Part shown: positions 1 through 12,681 of the stretch, in pieces
Layout: each line of letters begins with the position of its first letter
How positions within the stretch are numbered: position 1 is the stretch's first letter
From: Polytrichum commune
Lineage: Eukaryota > Streptophyta > Polytrichopsida > Polytrichales > Polytrichaceae
Length of the DNA: 64,000 nucleotides
Assembly (NCBI GenBank): GCA_950295325.1
Contig: OX485808.1
Coordinates: forward strand, 39,638,527 to 39,702,526
Direction: 5' to 3'
Position numbers and translations under genes: made by a program
Notes under the pieces: generated by a model
Database searches by the model: none
Told to the model about the DNA's origin: nothing
The model's input: only the letters and a program-made list of their open reading frames with translations

Positions 1-50
1 AGTATCTTGAGAGCAAAGGAGCGGAAAAAGCTTCTTGACAAGCTGAAAAG
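1..50 (+). pseudogene. Ubinuclein exon-12-like fragment (paralogue edge)
   Basis: The first 50 bases match 55428-55476 (exon 12 of the ubinuclein gene) at roughly 85 % by eye, with a 2-base insertion near the 5' end. One frame still reads RAKERKKLLDKLKRG, against RAKERKKRLNKLNK in the intact gene, and then meets a stop at about 67-69. The match ends where exon 12 ends, and no good splice donor is visible. The window starts here, so I cannot tell whether it is a truncated duplicate, a retained paralogue or an exon carried by a rearrangement. Confidence 0.6.
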
Positions 51-136
51 AGGTCAAATATATCACTGACATGTTCTAGCAAAGATGAGAAAAGATACGA
101 GTACGACGCGTACAACTGTGAGGAGAATTTAAGTAC

Positions 137-2325
137 CTGATGTAATGCTCGGACAACGCTCCTCCGCCGAGACGGCCGAGGAAGTTCGCTATACTGATCA
201 AGGTTACGAAAATGTTGACATTATGATATCCTTGCGCCTCACCAATCTGTCCCAGATTGTTGCTGGCCGTCACCCCGGTTCCCACCCCACAGAAGAAAGT
301 GAGAAACAGGAGCCAGAAATCGGCCTTCACTAGCGCCTGCCGGAGGTTGAAATCCTCGCCTCGCCTCGGCTTCCTTCTTTTTGGTAACTTCACTGCTCCT
401 TCTCCGACAACCAGGAGTGTCTCCTCATCCTCTTCGTGATTGATATTCGTCACAACGTCCTGGATGCTGACAAATTTCCCCTTCTCCTCCTGATCACTCA
501 GGTCGGGATGCGGGGACAGTGCAACCTCCGAATCTGCAACACTTTCATTTCCATCGTGTTCTTCTTCCTCGGCTTCAGTGATCAAGGGCGGGTTGGAATG
601 CTGCCCATTGGAGTTGTCAGACTCTTTCAGAAACGGCTCGCGTACGCCTACAGCACTGTCTTCCTCGGGACCATTTCCATAGCACTCAATAGACAATGCT
701 CTGAGAGGAACTGCAAGTGGGGCGATGAGAAAAATCACCACTACAGCAGTGAATACATTCGGTATGTAAGGATTCAGCTTCGTGAAGTCTTCAATAAATG
801 TGATTGCAAGAAGGTAAGCCGCAAGTGCAAGGCACACAGCTGTTATAAAATGGAAATAGCTGCGTTCATCTGGGTCGCGGACGTTTCCAGCTGCCGGCAC
901 TGGCTGGATGAATAACATGGACGCGAGGCAAACTGCTGTCGGGCCGAGCGCGAGGAAAAGCAGAAGTGCAACTGGATCGTTGCCCAAGACAGATGTGAAG
1001 ACTTGTGCGAAGATGGCAGCGCTAAGGCCAATGAAGCCTTTGAGGATGCCCACTACTGTGCCCCGGGAGTGAGGGAAGTTGCGCATGCAAGTTACCAAAA
1101 CTGCCGTATTGAACCATGTCGTGGAGTTGCCACCGAGGCACAATAGTGCACACATCTATATATAAGAAAAAAAGAACACCATTAGTTCAAACCCTAGCCT
1201 GAATCTGAAGCCTAACCTCAAAGTGTCATCTCCCAAATAAATTTTCAAGGTATTCATTCTGCTCACGAGGAATTAGCGGAGAGCCAAAGCGATCTTGAGA
1301 TGGTCAAAGCATCTCCTCCCAAAAATCAGAGGAAGGGACGAGTTCACAAAATTGGATATGCCCGGGAGGTTTTCTTGGAGTGTAGAAAAATTAAAGGCAA
1401 GTCAAGAAATACATCGATGCATTTTAGTGTAGTTCATGAACAGCTTCTAAAAAGGATCTAATGTGCAACGGACAACGTCGCTATTCCGGAAAGGTGCCGG
1501 GCCCCATGGATGCAAAGGGCCGGGACAGCATGGGTCAAACTAGTCTGCCACACTACAGAAGTGATTGATCCTTCACCCGAATTATGCAACAACCCCCTTA
1601 ATTCATATACATCCGAAGTAGCACAATTCACGTGGTTTGCTGCACATTTGGTATCCTGCCATGACTTTGGGCCAGAGATTCTAATGTTTCCTTGATCTTG
1701 AAGGGCAGCAGATGAGCATAGATACTAGTATAATAGTTTGAAATGATTCTAGTTAGCGATTGACAGGGGATTCCAGGTATGCAAAAGTTTGCAAGGGTTC
1801 AAGGTTTTATTGATAGTTGACCCAAACCCAACACGGGAATGGTAAACCTCATGTTAAGGTGGTGGACATTCTCAGAGTAATTATATACTTAGTTGTGCAA
1901 GATTTTAGCCGAGTGTTGACGGTTTTAGCACCAACTTCCCTAATATTCATCGAAACTCAAAAGTGGCTACTACAGAGTGAAGGGAATGCGAAGCGTACCA
2001 TCCAATAAGGCAAGGGAGCGATCTGGCCGCTGACGACGAGCCACAAGGTACCGTAACCCAGGAATCCACAGACAGCACCAATACACAAGATAGTCCAGGC
2101 AGGAATTTTGTTACACAGGAAGCCCGTGAGAAGGCCCACATTCTCTCCGATGTCTTTGGCCACCCCTAAGTTGTTGAGCTGCAGCTGGTTGTAGTGCAGC
2201 ACGGATTTGAGCATGGGCGAGTAGAAGGAGAACGTGTATGCGTTTCCCGCCGAGGCTTGTACCCACATGGCGGCTGCCAATCCTACCCACTTGCTGGCCA
2301 TCAAGGCCGTTCTCGACCTGCCCAT
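137..2325 (-). CDS. Nodulin-like / NFD4-type MFS transporter, 3' end missing
   Basis: This is a partial gene with two visible exons: 1999-2325 (109 codons, phase 0) and 137-1155 (339 codons plus 2 nt). They are separated by an 843-bp GT-AG intron. The first exon contains KWVGLAAAMWVQASAGNAYTF and QLQLNNLGVAKDIGENVG, and the second opens MCALLCLGGNSTTWFNTAVL. These are hallmarks of the plant Nodulin-like domain of the major facilitator superfamily. About ten membrane segments are visible. Between the first eight and the last two lies a long acidic loop (runs of E/D, then PKRRKPRR). The second exon ends after GGGALSEHYI with a donor CAG/GTACTT, so the remaining membrane helices must be in exon(s) left of position 1. 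The ATG at 2325 is the first in-frame one; the upstream in-frame extension has only a TTG. Substrate is unknown; family members are plasma or organellar membrane proteins, some linked to nuclear fusion (NFD4) or nodulation. Confidence 0.9.
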
Positions 2326-5300
2326 CTTGAAATCCCAACTAAACCCCCCACAACCACCACTCAAAGTGTTTTCTCAACCAGCACAAGGAAGTCCTAGCAT
2401 CTACCAATCTCTCTTCCTCGAATCGATTTTTTCATTCACGATGCGACGAGCTTCCTCCACCAGACTGCCATCTCCAGCTACAGGTGGCTCTACCACCACT
2501 GAAATGATTTTCCAACCCCGTCAATGTCTCCGGTTTTCAAGTTCCAATAAGAAAAATCTTAAAGAAATCGAGTCTTATCAACAATGAATTTTTCTAGAAG
2601 AATTCTCTTCCCCAAGCTATAGCCTACACCACTTTCGAAACCCTGGCGTGAGAACAATGAGAACAATGAGAAATTCTCGATGAAACTGGAGACGACCACT
2701 CTTTCTGGATTTCGGTGAAAGGAATAGAAATTTTCTGCAAACCAACAAAGCCTCTACCACCAAAGAAATTTTTCCAAACCCAAGAATCCTCCGACCACTT
2801 GATCGGACGCTCCACTCGGAATTAGAAGCGCCGCCGAGGCCACTTGCCAAATCCTCGGTTGAACGAGTTTTCAAGTTCCAAAACGCAACTGAGTCTTCTC
2901 CCACCAATTCTGATGTTTTTTTTAAACGAGAAACTGTAACCTCACAAATCCAAGCCACTCTTACAAAATTGCTCTCATTCTGCCGTTAAAAAAAATGCCT
3001 CTTGCAAAAGGGCCTACAGAGCTCCAAGTTGTTTCGAAGTCCTCAAACCTCCGTGACCAAACAAAAAAGCAAAAAGGAGAAATTTAAACCCACAAGCTAA
3101 ACCGGGACTCTCAGACTCGAGGATGATCCCCCAAATCTAGTGAAAACGATGAGTTTAATTTGACGCCACAGAGAGAGAGAGAGAGAGAGAGAGAACAGCG
3201 TTCGAGTGCGCTCTGAAAAGCCCTCAAAAGGGCCTGCTGCCGTTCCCAAAGCACCCTGGCCTCCGACAGGCGAGAAGACGCCCCATCAACAGGGCGCAAT
3301 CACAGCGGCTACCATTACCATTTCGTTGTGGTGATGATGGCTCGCAGCCGGAGGGGTAACGATTTTTGCAACATGAAGGAAGTAGGCGAAAAGTGCGTTG
3401 AAAGTTTGAAAGTGCTTGATGATGATCGGGAGAAGAACCTGTCGCTGCAATGGGCCCCATAGTTCCCGTGTTTGACGCGTTGGATAGTGGTAATCCCGAC
3501 ACGTGTCCTTATACCTGGACGGTTGTGCCACGTGGATTGTGTTCTCTTGGCCTCCCATTCGATTAATGTTGGTTTATTTTGAACTTTCCCTTGTAAGTCA
3601 TCCTGCATTGGGAAAGAAAGTGAAGCCACTTCATTACAGGTTGGGTTTTTATTGGCTCTGCCATGTGGGAAGAGAGACTTATTAGTGATGGTATATGAAA
3701 TGAGTCAAAAGTTTGGCAGCCCATCAAAACCGTTCACGTATGTGATGTGATTCGGGAGTGTTAGGGTTAGCAACTCGTTTCTCAAACAAAGTCCAGTTGC
3801 AAACGATTGTTGATTTCAATTGGCCTCTAAAATGTGCCACAGTTTGGTCTTGGTCGGACCACCAACGAAAACTAGCCATGTGTGCAAAGATAATAATAAT
3901 AGGGCAGAGCACTCGTACAACTAGCCACTCGTTCTTTATTTTCATGCATGGCGGTAAGTTACGATGGAGGTTCTAAAGATCTCCATGATTTTGGGCGTTT
4001 TGGGTCATGCCACTCATGATGAGGCCCAAAGGTGGGGCTTTTTGGTTGGCCGGGACCTGCATGTTACGTTGCTATGAACATAAGGTAGTTGCACTTTCCC
4101 ATTTCCCTCTCGATGGGAGTGAACAAAAAGGTAAGTTTAATATAAACTGTCAATCATACTCTTGAATTCAATTATTTGTTTTAACACATTCAGAGTAGTT
4201 GGAAGATTTTAAAAAGATTCATTTTTTTACGACTTTGTCGTACTTTGGCAACGTTACCCAAATTTTATTTTCAAGCTTTGATCCCTTTGAGTGGCCATTG
4301 TCTGACGTGGTGACAACAATTTCAACCCCCACCCTTGGCCCCCTTGAAACTTTAGTTGGAAAATAAGTCTAACATAAGACATTGATCATTGGACCTCTAA
4401 AATGACATAAGAAGTGCCTTCAATTGGATGATATTTTGTCATTGAACAACTAGGTAAAAGGTCTAGGTGCTATGAATGGATGATACCCTCAAAAAACTGT
4501 CTAAAATGTTGCAAAATAAAAACAACCATGTTTATATGTAAACTCTTATATGATTGGTTCCAATGCATGCAAAAAAGACACAATATTTCCCATCCACATG
4601 TGGTTGGAATGCCAACATGTTCAAAGAATGGACCAGGCTTGATAGGTGAATAGGATTTCACTTTGACATCGCAATCACATGTGTCGTATCTCATCCATTA
4701 TAATCTTTTACATTGGGGGTTTTAAACATATGAACTTAGATACCCAAGTGGCCTTCCCACAATACCTCAAATAAATCTAGAGATTGAATTTGAAACTTCA
4801 CAAAATTCCTTGGATGTGTCAAGAAGTTTCCAATCTCTCCTTAATATGAAGCTTTGATATTGCATGTTGTTGTTCTTTCAAAAGTTGTAAACAACATGCT
4901 ATTTCTTTTATATGTTAGCAATGTTTTAGCCCCAAAAAGGGTTAGAGATCAAGTGTACATTTACATACTATGGTGGTGTAAGAAAAAAAATACAAAGCGT
5001 GTTTCGTTGAGACACAAGGAGTTCCACACAACATAAAGTCTTCTTATGCAGCAAATAAAGAGAGAAACCTCATTGGCTCATGATGTAACCACTTGTCACA
5101 TGAAAAGACTAGCGAGGATTCGCAATGACGAGTCATGACCACTTTTTTAAGATTCAGGTTTATGTACATCACTCTATACGGCATATGATGTGTTAACATG
5201 GCAAGAAAGAGACAACCAAAGGATAAATTATATTACTATTAGTCCTTGTTCTTCGCGACCGTGATACATCCCTATTGAAGATAGTGACATTCTTAAAAAA

Positions 5301-6359
5301 GGACATCCCCTTACGAAAGTTCATGGCCCAGACCTTTTGATGAACATCAATTCATGTAAAAAGACCCTTGCAATCCAAAACAACAACGTCCAACTAACTC
5401 CAAATTCAACCAAGTTGTGGCGGTTGGTGTCCTACTCATCAAAACGTGAGGAGTGGGGCCCAACTAAACTTAGTGGAGAACCTAAATCACACTCAACTAA
5501 AAGTTGGCCACAACCCTCTCCAAAGTTCACCATCTCTAATCAACCAACATGAAAGTACCCCAAAATGCTACTTGTTATCTACCATCAAAGCACGTACATG
5601 CACCAAACATACATTAAGCTCATTTGTGTTAACATTGCAAAGCCTCACACACACACTTAAGGATGCATGAAAGATACATAGCTTATATTGATGTACAAAA
5701 CACATGTTTGCACCAAACACAAACACAAACCCTAAACTTTGACAATTTCTTAATTTCTTTTTTGACTTTGATGCCATTGGTGCATAGGTAAGGAAACACG
5801 ATCATAGGCTAGGGTTGTGAGGCCGAGAACGTACTTGAATCTAGCATGCCAAACTCCCTTGTGGCTCTTGTGTACCTAGTTGAGAAAGGCATATTATTAT
5901 TATACGGATATTTTGAGCCTTGCGCGAAGGTCCGGTATCTACCTTAGGATTGTTCTTCCCATCATCATTGCTTACAAGGGGCCATGAAGAATACACACAA
6001 TCACAATCTCACAAGCCGGGCCCGGCCAATAGGCTTTCTCGAAACTAGGGTTGGCAACTGTCATGATGTAAAGTGGGCACCGTTACCTTTACCCAAGTGG
6101 CCTAGTGTTATGGAGAGCTTGAGATTGAGAGCTTGAGGCTTGAGGCCTTTCAAGCTTAGATTGGCATTGTATAAAGGCACCCGTGTCCGATGGGAATTGT
6201 TTTCGGTTAGTATGGAACAATTTACGCACCCATTGTTTTGCGGCATTGTCATGTTTGCCTTGTCCTTTTGCAAAGTCTATGTGCAAATAGGGCACTTCCT
6301 TCACTCCTTGGTTCAAAAGGAAACAAGTTGTTTTTGCTTGCTTGAAGAGAAGTTGCCAC
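2326..6359. other. Transporter 5' flank and gene-free DNA
   Basis: No coding region is supported. Positions 2440-2580 and 2640-2900 are loosely similar to each other (both contain a CTCTACCACCA motif and GTTTTCAAGTTCCAA) and probably form the 5' UTR or promoter of the transporter. A (GA)n run lies at about 3172-3194. The rest is AT-rich sequence with only chance reading frames. Confidence 0.5.
3172..3194. repeat. (GA)n microsatellite upstream of transporter
   Basis: An uninterrupted GA dinucleotide run about 850 bp upstream of the transporter start codon. GA runs are common in plant promoters and 5' UTRs and can bind GAGA-binding (BPC) factors; a regulatory role here is only inference. Confidence 0.8.
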
Positions 6360-6367
6360 GGGTGATC

Positions 6368-7231
6368 CACGGGGAGGTCACTTAGTGCATTTTAAAAACG
6401 ACGTGCGGCATAATATAGGGAGGATTAAAATCATTTGACATAAAAATTATAAAAGAATTCCAAATAATGAAGGGTCCATTAAAAGTATATAAGCCCATTA
6501 CAAGTAAAACAGATAGGTATAAAATATGGGACATTCCCTTTTAGTAAAAATAATATAGGGGCTGAAAATAAGGATCTTAGGATGTATGTTTAGTAGAATC
6601 AATTTCGTACGCATGCCTCACGAGGGATGGATGAAAAATTACTCATCATTCACCCAAAAATGGATGAAATTGGAAGCCTAACTCTATGCCAAACTTCTCT
6701 TGGTGGTTTTTCTCCCCTTCTCTTTTGAAACTCTTCAACCCGATTGTAGGGCGCCTGTTTGTGCACAACATTTGAGCCTCACCGTTGTGTTTAGGGTTTA
6801 GGATTGCTTGTCGTCATCCTCTTCTCCAATCTTGTGTAGAGTTTTTTTAGCTAGGCTGCGTGATCTGATGCGGAAACCTTGAAGAGCAGGTCTGAAACGA
6901 TCCGCTTTAAGTTTTTCACTTTAAGTTTTTGTACTTGGTTTTTGCAATGGTACGTAATTTTTATATTTTTTTGTTGCCATGCTTTTCCCATCACTTTTGC
7001 ATTGCATACATTCTTAAATTCAGTTTTTTTAATTAAAAGGAATATAGACTACAAAAAATTTCAATGACATGGGCATTATATGTAATGGTAGGGTATAAAA
7101 AATAGGCTATTTTAGAATATTATGTAATTATAGGGAGCTTTTAATTCGTGCCTTGGAGGTAAATACCCCCTAAACAAATACCCCTCCACCGCACGTGGTA
7201 CACAAAAATCCTACTGAGTGACCTCCCCGTG
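6368..7231. mobile_element. Non-autonomous DNA transposon, family M1, 864 bp
   Basis: Imperfect terminal inverted repeats of about 50 bp begin CACGGGGAGGTCACT on both ends and continue to a shared CACGTGCGG-like motif. The element is flanked by a perfect 8-bp duplication GGGTGATC at 6360-6367 and 7232-7239. The second family copy is at 32754-33174. Eight-bp duplications are typical of hAT elements, but the terminus does not begin with the usual CAGGG, so the superfamily is tentative. No transposase frame is present. Confidence 0.85.
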
Positions 7232-8013
7232 GGGTGATCATATATCAAACACTTAAAATGTTGTATCACAAATTGAAGTATAATATAGTTATTTGTAGAG
7301 TAAAGCAGATGAAACCATGGGTTTAGTCCCATACCAAGATCTTATGAGAATTAACACACAGTCACCCGAGTTTTCTTAATGCTTACATTGTCATACACGA
7401 AGAGTGGGTTTCGGGCTACTGAAAACTAGCTTTCTAGCTTGCTCTACTAGGATGGGTGGGCCAAGCTAGCCTTGCATAAGCCGATTTGTGATTAACGATA
7501 GTGGATCCCATACGCATACTTTGTTTTATGTAGGTTGCATATGAAGTTTCTAATTTTTCATTAAAAATCGTATACCTCTATATAATTTTGCATATCCAAG
7601 AAAAAATTGGATTGTTTTCCCAAGCTATTGAACATGCTCGAAATAGAAAAAGTTTTTTGAAAGTATGGCTTTTAGTAGACTCAACTACATTCATTAGTTA
7701 GGAACATTCATCATCCTATTACGAAATCACTTGTGTAAGCTTCCACAGCCTTCTAATTTACTTTTTAGATAATAATAATAATAATAATAATAATAATTTT
7801 TGCTATAGCTTCAAACATTGGCTTCACATTACTTTAAAAGTCTACAGTCAGCAGCCAATTACTGAGTGATGATGGCATCGACAGATATATGCCCACCAAA
7901 TATGCCTTACAGGAAGCTAGTGGCCACTCTTCATTGTTGTTATTACATTTAGATAAGAGAGAACCTCATCCAACCCATAGCCTTAAGGCTATAAATGGAG
8001 ACACGCATTTTTC

Positions 8014-8262
8014 GAGAGAGAAGGAATTATCGTATACGAATGTACCTCTCGTTCATCCAATATAAAAGTACCTTAAATAATATGCATTCCGGAGGTTACT
8101 TTCTTTAGTTGATTTGACCCCAAAATTAGTTTTAAAAACTACGATTTAGTCTAATCAACGTCATTGGAGATGAATCGGCAACAAATCTATAAGAGATCGA
8201 GTTTTTTTTAATGTTGGATGGATGAAAGGTACTATGCTTGCATACAATGATTCCGTCTCTCG
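8014..8262. mobile_element. Palindrome-ended MITE, family M2, copy 1
   Basis: The left end CGAGAGAGAAGGAATTAT plus a CGTATACGA subterminal palindrome matches the inverted right end (GATTCCGTCTCTCG). The inverted repeats extend about 45 bp, to the motif TTCATCCAACATAAAA. The flanks CATTTTT and CATTTTC may be a degraded target duplication. Other copies are at 9060-9262, 17976-18221, 19822-19945 and 40041-40282. Confidence 0.75.
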
Positions 8263-9059
8263 CATTTTCCATCCAACCCACCTCCACCGGATCATGCTTG
8301 CCCATGGGGGATTAAAAATCCGGTAATAGCCTAGTTTGAATCTCTTGAAGTTTATCCCGAGCAAAATTAGTAGTTTTTTAAATATCATAAACATCATTCA
8401 ACGAATCCATAGTAAGTTCTACTTTAATCATGATATTTGGATGAAAGCTAAAAACAAAAATCAATTTAGAGGCGGGCCCGGTCCACTTGCACATGTAGAA
8501 GGATGATTTTCATTGGATGGCTCTCTTCATAATCTCCTTTGAATGCGCACCACCACACTCAAGAGTGGCATTGGGAGGTCCAAATTCACGATGCCTACCG
8601 ATCTCTCATTCTTAGTTTACCCTTGACGGAGAGAAGATATTATCACATACGAGTTGGTGTACCCATAACATTATTCAACTTCATGGTTGTGTTCTCATTC
8701 TATACTTAGCATCTGACATGGGCCTGCACTATCTTACTTTCATGGGAAGATACTTAGAAAATAAGGACACATTGATGTTGGTTTGAATACTGAATAGTGC
8801 TGGTAAGAATAGAATGAACATTTGAATAATGTTGGTATTTTCAGTGATACTGCTACTATGAGTAGTATTGTTAGTGAATACTACCTGGATGAACAATGTT
8901 TTCATGTGTATAGTGTCGGGAGTATAACTCCACCCAGTTTTCCAAGTGTTAGCCTTGATATACATATATTCTTACTTTGTTCGAGGCCCCCACAAAGTAT
9001 ACTTGACATATTCCAGGGTCATGAAGCCTACCCACATGGTTGAATAATGTTATGACTCG

Positions 9060-9262
9060 CATCCATCCAACATAAAAAGCCTTCAAATAGTATGGAACTC
9101 GGAAGATGTTATGTTTGATTGATTTGACACTAGAATTAGTTTTAAAGACCCCATAGTAGTGTAGTCCAAGTTACTTCAAATGATTTGGCCACAAACCTCC
9201 AGGGGTTCAAGTTCTTAAGTTGGATGGATGAGAGGTACGCTTGTATACAATAATTCCCTCTC
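9060..9262. mobile_element. M2 MITE, copy 2, left end lost
   Basis: It aligns with the other M2 copies from CCATCCAACATAAAA to the right terminus ATAATTCCCTCTCT. The left terminal palindrome is missing, so this is a truncated copy. Confidence 0.65.
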
Positions 9263-10059
9263 TCCAACTTGGACCAAGTGCATCAAAGCTCGACGTTTGC
9301 TTCTAAGTTCGGGGAAAACCGACGGCTAGTTCATTATCAGCCGATGGATTTCCCCTCATGGCCGGTCCAAATTTCCAACCATCGGATGCCAATCCGACTG
9401 TAATTTCAATCCTCCGGCAATTAGCCGATGGACCATAAAATGTCCCGGAAATGTAGCCGATTCTTCTTGTGAGTTACTGGATTTCAGTCGGAAGCATCCA
9501 GAGCGCTATTTGTCTGGGGCATTTGATGATGCACTTGAGGAAGTACCCTAAACCTTAAACTTTTTGAAATATGCAACCTTTCCATGACCAAATCCAATTC
9601 TATGAAGAATTGGGGGACCCTTGGCCTTCAAGCGGTGAAGGCATTGCTAGGCTCAATTCCTGCCAAGGATATTAACTCTTCAAATTTAAAGTTTTGAACA
9701 TGTCTTTCTTTTCACTTATTCAAGATTTTGTACTAAGAAATGATTTCTAATAACTTTGCATACATATTTTAAACAATTAGTGCCGATATGAATTCCATTT
9801 AATCGGATATTGGCCAATGAAAATATGAAAATATAGGCAATTGGCCGACTGATTTTACAAAAGACCGGCTGTTGCCGATGTAAATTGGAAAAAATCCGAC
9901 CCTTCGTAGCAACTACCGGCAATTAGCCACTAAGGCTTCAAAAACTTCCTGAACTCTGGTTTGCTTAGGTGAGTGGCCAATAAGGAGATGCCATGGTGTG
10001 GGGGGTTGGTGGAGATGGGTCTCGAATGGTTTTACTTTTGCCGACTCTCTCTCTCTCAG

Positions 10060-10345
10060 GATATGCAACCACTTTCCACATGATATTTGGAGCTCACAAG
10101 CATATCTTATTCATTATCAAAGTGATTATTCTTGTGTACATTAAATGATCATATAGGTCCCTCTCCCCCCCCCCCCCCATACGGTGACTATTGAAACTAG
10201 AATGGTTATCGTATTTTGAGCACATAGTCTAATCTCCTTTAAAATTGTGTCTTTTTGGTATCAGTTCTAGAAGCCATGCCAAATCACTTACCACTCAAAT
10301 GTAGGTGTTCAATTAAGATAAATAACCAAATTAGGTACGTCTATC
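10060..10345. mobile_element. M5 MITE relic with poly-C tract
   Basis: This is an inverted copy of the sequence at 63605-63850 and 18317-19060. It shares CAAATGTAGGTG, TTAAGATAAATAACC and AAATTAGG at one end, and a C run at about 10149-10178 where other copies carry G runs on the opposite strand. Confidence 0.6.
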
Positions 10346-10754
10346 TTAGTGAAATTGGCCATGCTTACCCAATGGTGGTGTGGATTACCATGTGTCTTGT
10401 GTGTGCCCTCTTGCCGGAGATGCAAATTTGCACCAATGAACTTGTGTATGTCTTTATAAACTGCACACTATCTATGCCTTCTACTCTAATTAGTGTGTAA
10501 AAACTTTGATTGGTATGGAGCATCCACATTCAAAATTGGAGTGGTCTCGCACACTATTTTGAAGACTTGAACATCAATCTTGATGCTAAAGATCATTGAT
10601 GTGTATGGATGTTTAACACAAAGATTTTTTTTTTCTTACACCCAAAGTAATGTTTATTATGAAGTTAATGTGATGTCTCGGAGCATTTGTTAGCCTTGAA
10701 AAAAACATACCACATTTTAATATGTTTCTACAATAGGCAGATGTTTGATGACAA

Positions 10755-10880
10755 ATGGTCCGAGATGACCCTAAGCTACCAAGTGATATTGGAGAGCTAC
10801 CCATTTCTGAATGGAGTGGTTGGCGGTTCGATTCCCGTTGTGAAATATTCTCTCTACTTGACAGAGAAAAAAACTAGCTA
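10755..10880 (+). mobile_element. tRNA-derived SINE, truncated copy
   Basis: It shares a polymerase III A-box-like start (TGGTCCGAGATGACC) and a B box (GGTTCGATTCC at about 10824) with the copies at 35873 and 43092. The 3' part beyond the CTCTCTACTTGACAG motif diverges from the other copies, so this copy is truncated or rearranged. Confidence 0.75.
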
Positions 10881-11099
10881 GATAGGTAGGAAGCCAAGAG
10901 CCCACCCACCACAAGTTAGGCAGTAAACCCCACCTTGCACCAAGAGGATTCTTGAGCAAGGTAGGGCCAACGGGCTCAAATTCAAGTTGAATTGCCCGAC
11001 GTTGGTTATTTATTTATTTGATGACAAAAGTAGATATTATGACTTCATGCATCATTGACTAAGGACTTGTTATTGATTGATCGTTGATAATAACAATGT

Positions 11100-11312
11100 C
11101 TACACTATGTATTGTATTTAGTGTCACTTACTATTTGGAATTATGCACTGCTATTATTATTTATTATATTTCTCAAATTGTGCCAACAAAGGTCAAATTG
11201 GTTGTTTGGACATTATAGAACATTAACATCTATACTTGATACATATTAAATTGATATTAAAAAGGTATAGCATTGCGTAACTCCAAATATCAATTGATTC
11301 CAATTAGTGTAG
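11100..11312. mobile_element. Possible M3 MITE
   Basis: The left side CTACACTATGTATTGTATT continues to TAGTGTCACTTA and closely matches the M3 terminus at 37617. A TTAGTGTAG at 11312 could be the right end, but the inverted match there is only about 9 bp, so the right boundary is uncertain. Confidence 0.4.
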
Positions 11313-11639
11313 TGACAAGTTGTTGTACCATGTTTGGACAAATTGGTCCACCTTATGTCGGGCCTCGATTCTAGGCAATTCCCAAATTGATTTGGTCCAC
11401 CCTAATTATTGTGCATGCTAGATGTGACCACACGATGTGTCATTAAAGGTGTACTAGCCTACTTATGTTATATTCATGAAAAAAAATGATATTCCATGTG
11501 TAAACATTGTAGCATTGGATAACTTCAAATAATATTTGGGTAGTAGTTGACATTATTTCTTTCTTTCTTTATAGGATATGTATCAATGTCAATACATGGT
11601 ATGATTATATGTTAACATTTGCAATTTGAGGGCTAGGGT

Positions 11640-11905
11640 TTTGTGGTGCCTACGTGAAACCTATATGTTGCGTGGGTGAAAATTGTTGAAGGTGGAGCAT
11701 CAGATTGCTCGTAGTCATAAATATGTAATATTAGAAGTCGTAAGGTTGTCATAAGCCTACAAGGCTGGTTCATAGTGGGAGAAGAGTTGCCCCATGTTGT
11801 TTGTATCAACCAAGATGAACATGAGCAGTAAAGGACAAGGCAAGGGGTGGAGGAGACCATCTCACTCCAAGCATTCTTCATATGCCTTTGTGTATGTGTA
11901 ACTTG
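11640..11905 (-). repeat. Dispersed repeat E, inverted copy
   Basis: About 250 bp matches 16165-16430 in inverse orientation. It shares GGAGTGAGATGGTCTCCTCC (on the minus strand here) and CACTATG-AACCAGCCTTGTA. No termini or coding capacity were recognised. Confidence 0.75.
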
Positions 11906-12681
11906 CTTGTGCAATCTCATCTCTAGGCCTATTGAATTCCAATAAAAACACTATGAATTATTTTACAACCTATAAATGACTATTCGTCGACATTTTGACT
12001 CGGAAATAACATCAAATTGGTATAGTAGAGTCTATCTAAAATGAATTGGCTCTCAACCTTATAAGTTACTTCTTTTCACTAGAGCCCTTTCATCCATAAT
12101 GGATGAGTTTATATGGACAATCCACCTTGTGTAGCCAAATTGTAGAGAGTTGACTTACGTAGGAGTCTAGTGTCATTTGTAGAGCCATGCATGCCTAGAT
12201 ACAAATCCAAGAACCTATTCTTGTCACCTATGGCAACTCGACAATTGACAAAGGACCTGTGCATTTTTGAAATAAAGATAGTTTTACAAAAAAATTATGG
12301 GGTTCATTAGTTGAAATTTGGGTGCCGTGAATGGCACTTATGGCTGCCAAAAGGTCAAAAGGGCCGTAAACTCCAACCGAGTTGGAAGTAGTCTTTGGCT
12401 AGGAGGCCAAGTAATCTTGTGCCAAGGAACTATGTTGATGGAACGACAAGTGTCATGAATTGACACAGTTGAAGCTTCAATCACAAATAACTCTGAACAA
12501 TAAATGGATGGACGAATCCTATTCTAATTTAAGCAAGCTCCAAGCAACTCTAAATTTAACCAACATTTGCATACCCATACCTAGTTTTCTGGCATTCGAT
12601 AAGAAGCCTTACCCAATGACGTTAGATTTAAGACCGATTGTTGGGCCTCCTAAGAGCATTGCCACCTATCACAAACTGAAT

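Larger units (their letters stand above)
7240..12681. other. Gene-free DNA with MITEs
   Basis: No gene is recognised. Listed elements are M2 at 8014-8262 and 9060-9262, an M5 relic near 10060-10345, a SINE at 10755-10880, an M3 end near 11100 and repeat E at 11640-11905. A (TAA)n run sits at about 7770-7797. From 9300 to 9940 the motif GCCGAT/ATCGGC and CCGGCAATTAGCC recur several times, perhaps a decayed element. Confidence 0.5.

Noticed and set aside
2617-2958. 113-codon minus-strand frame upstream of the transporter
   Set aside because: It lacks recognisable domains, and lies where the transporter 5' UTR or promoter is expected.
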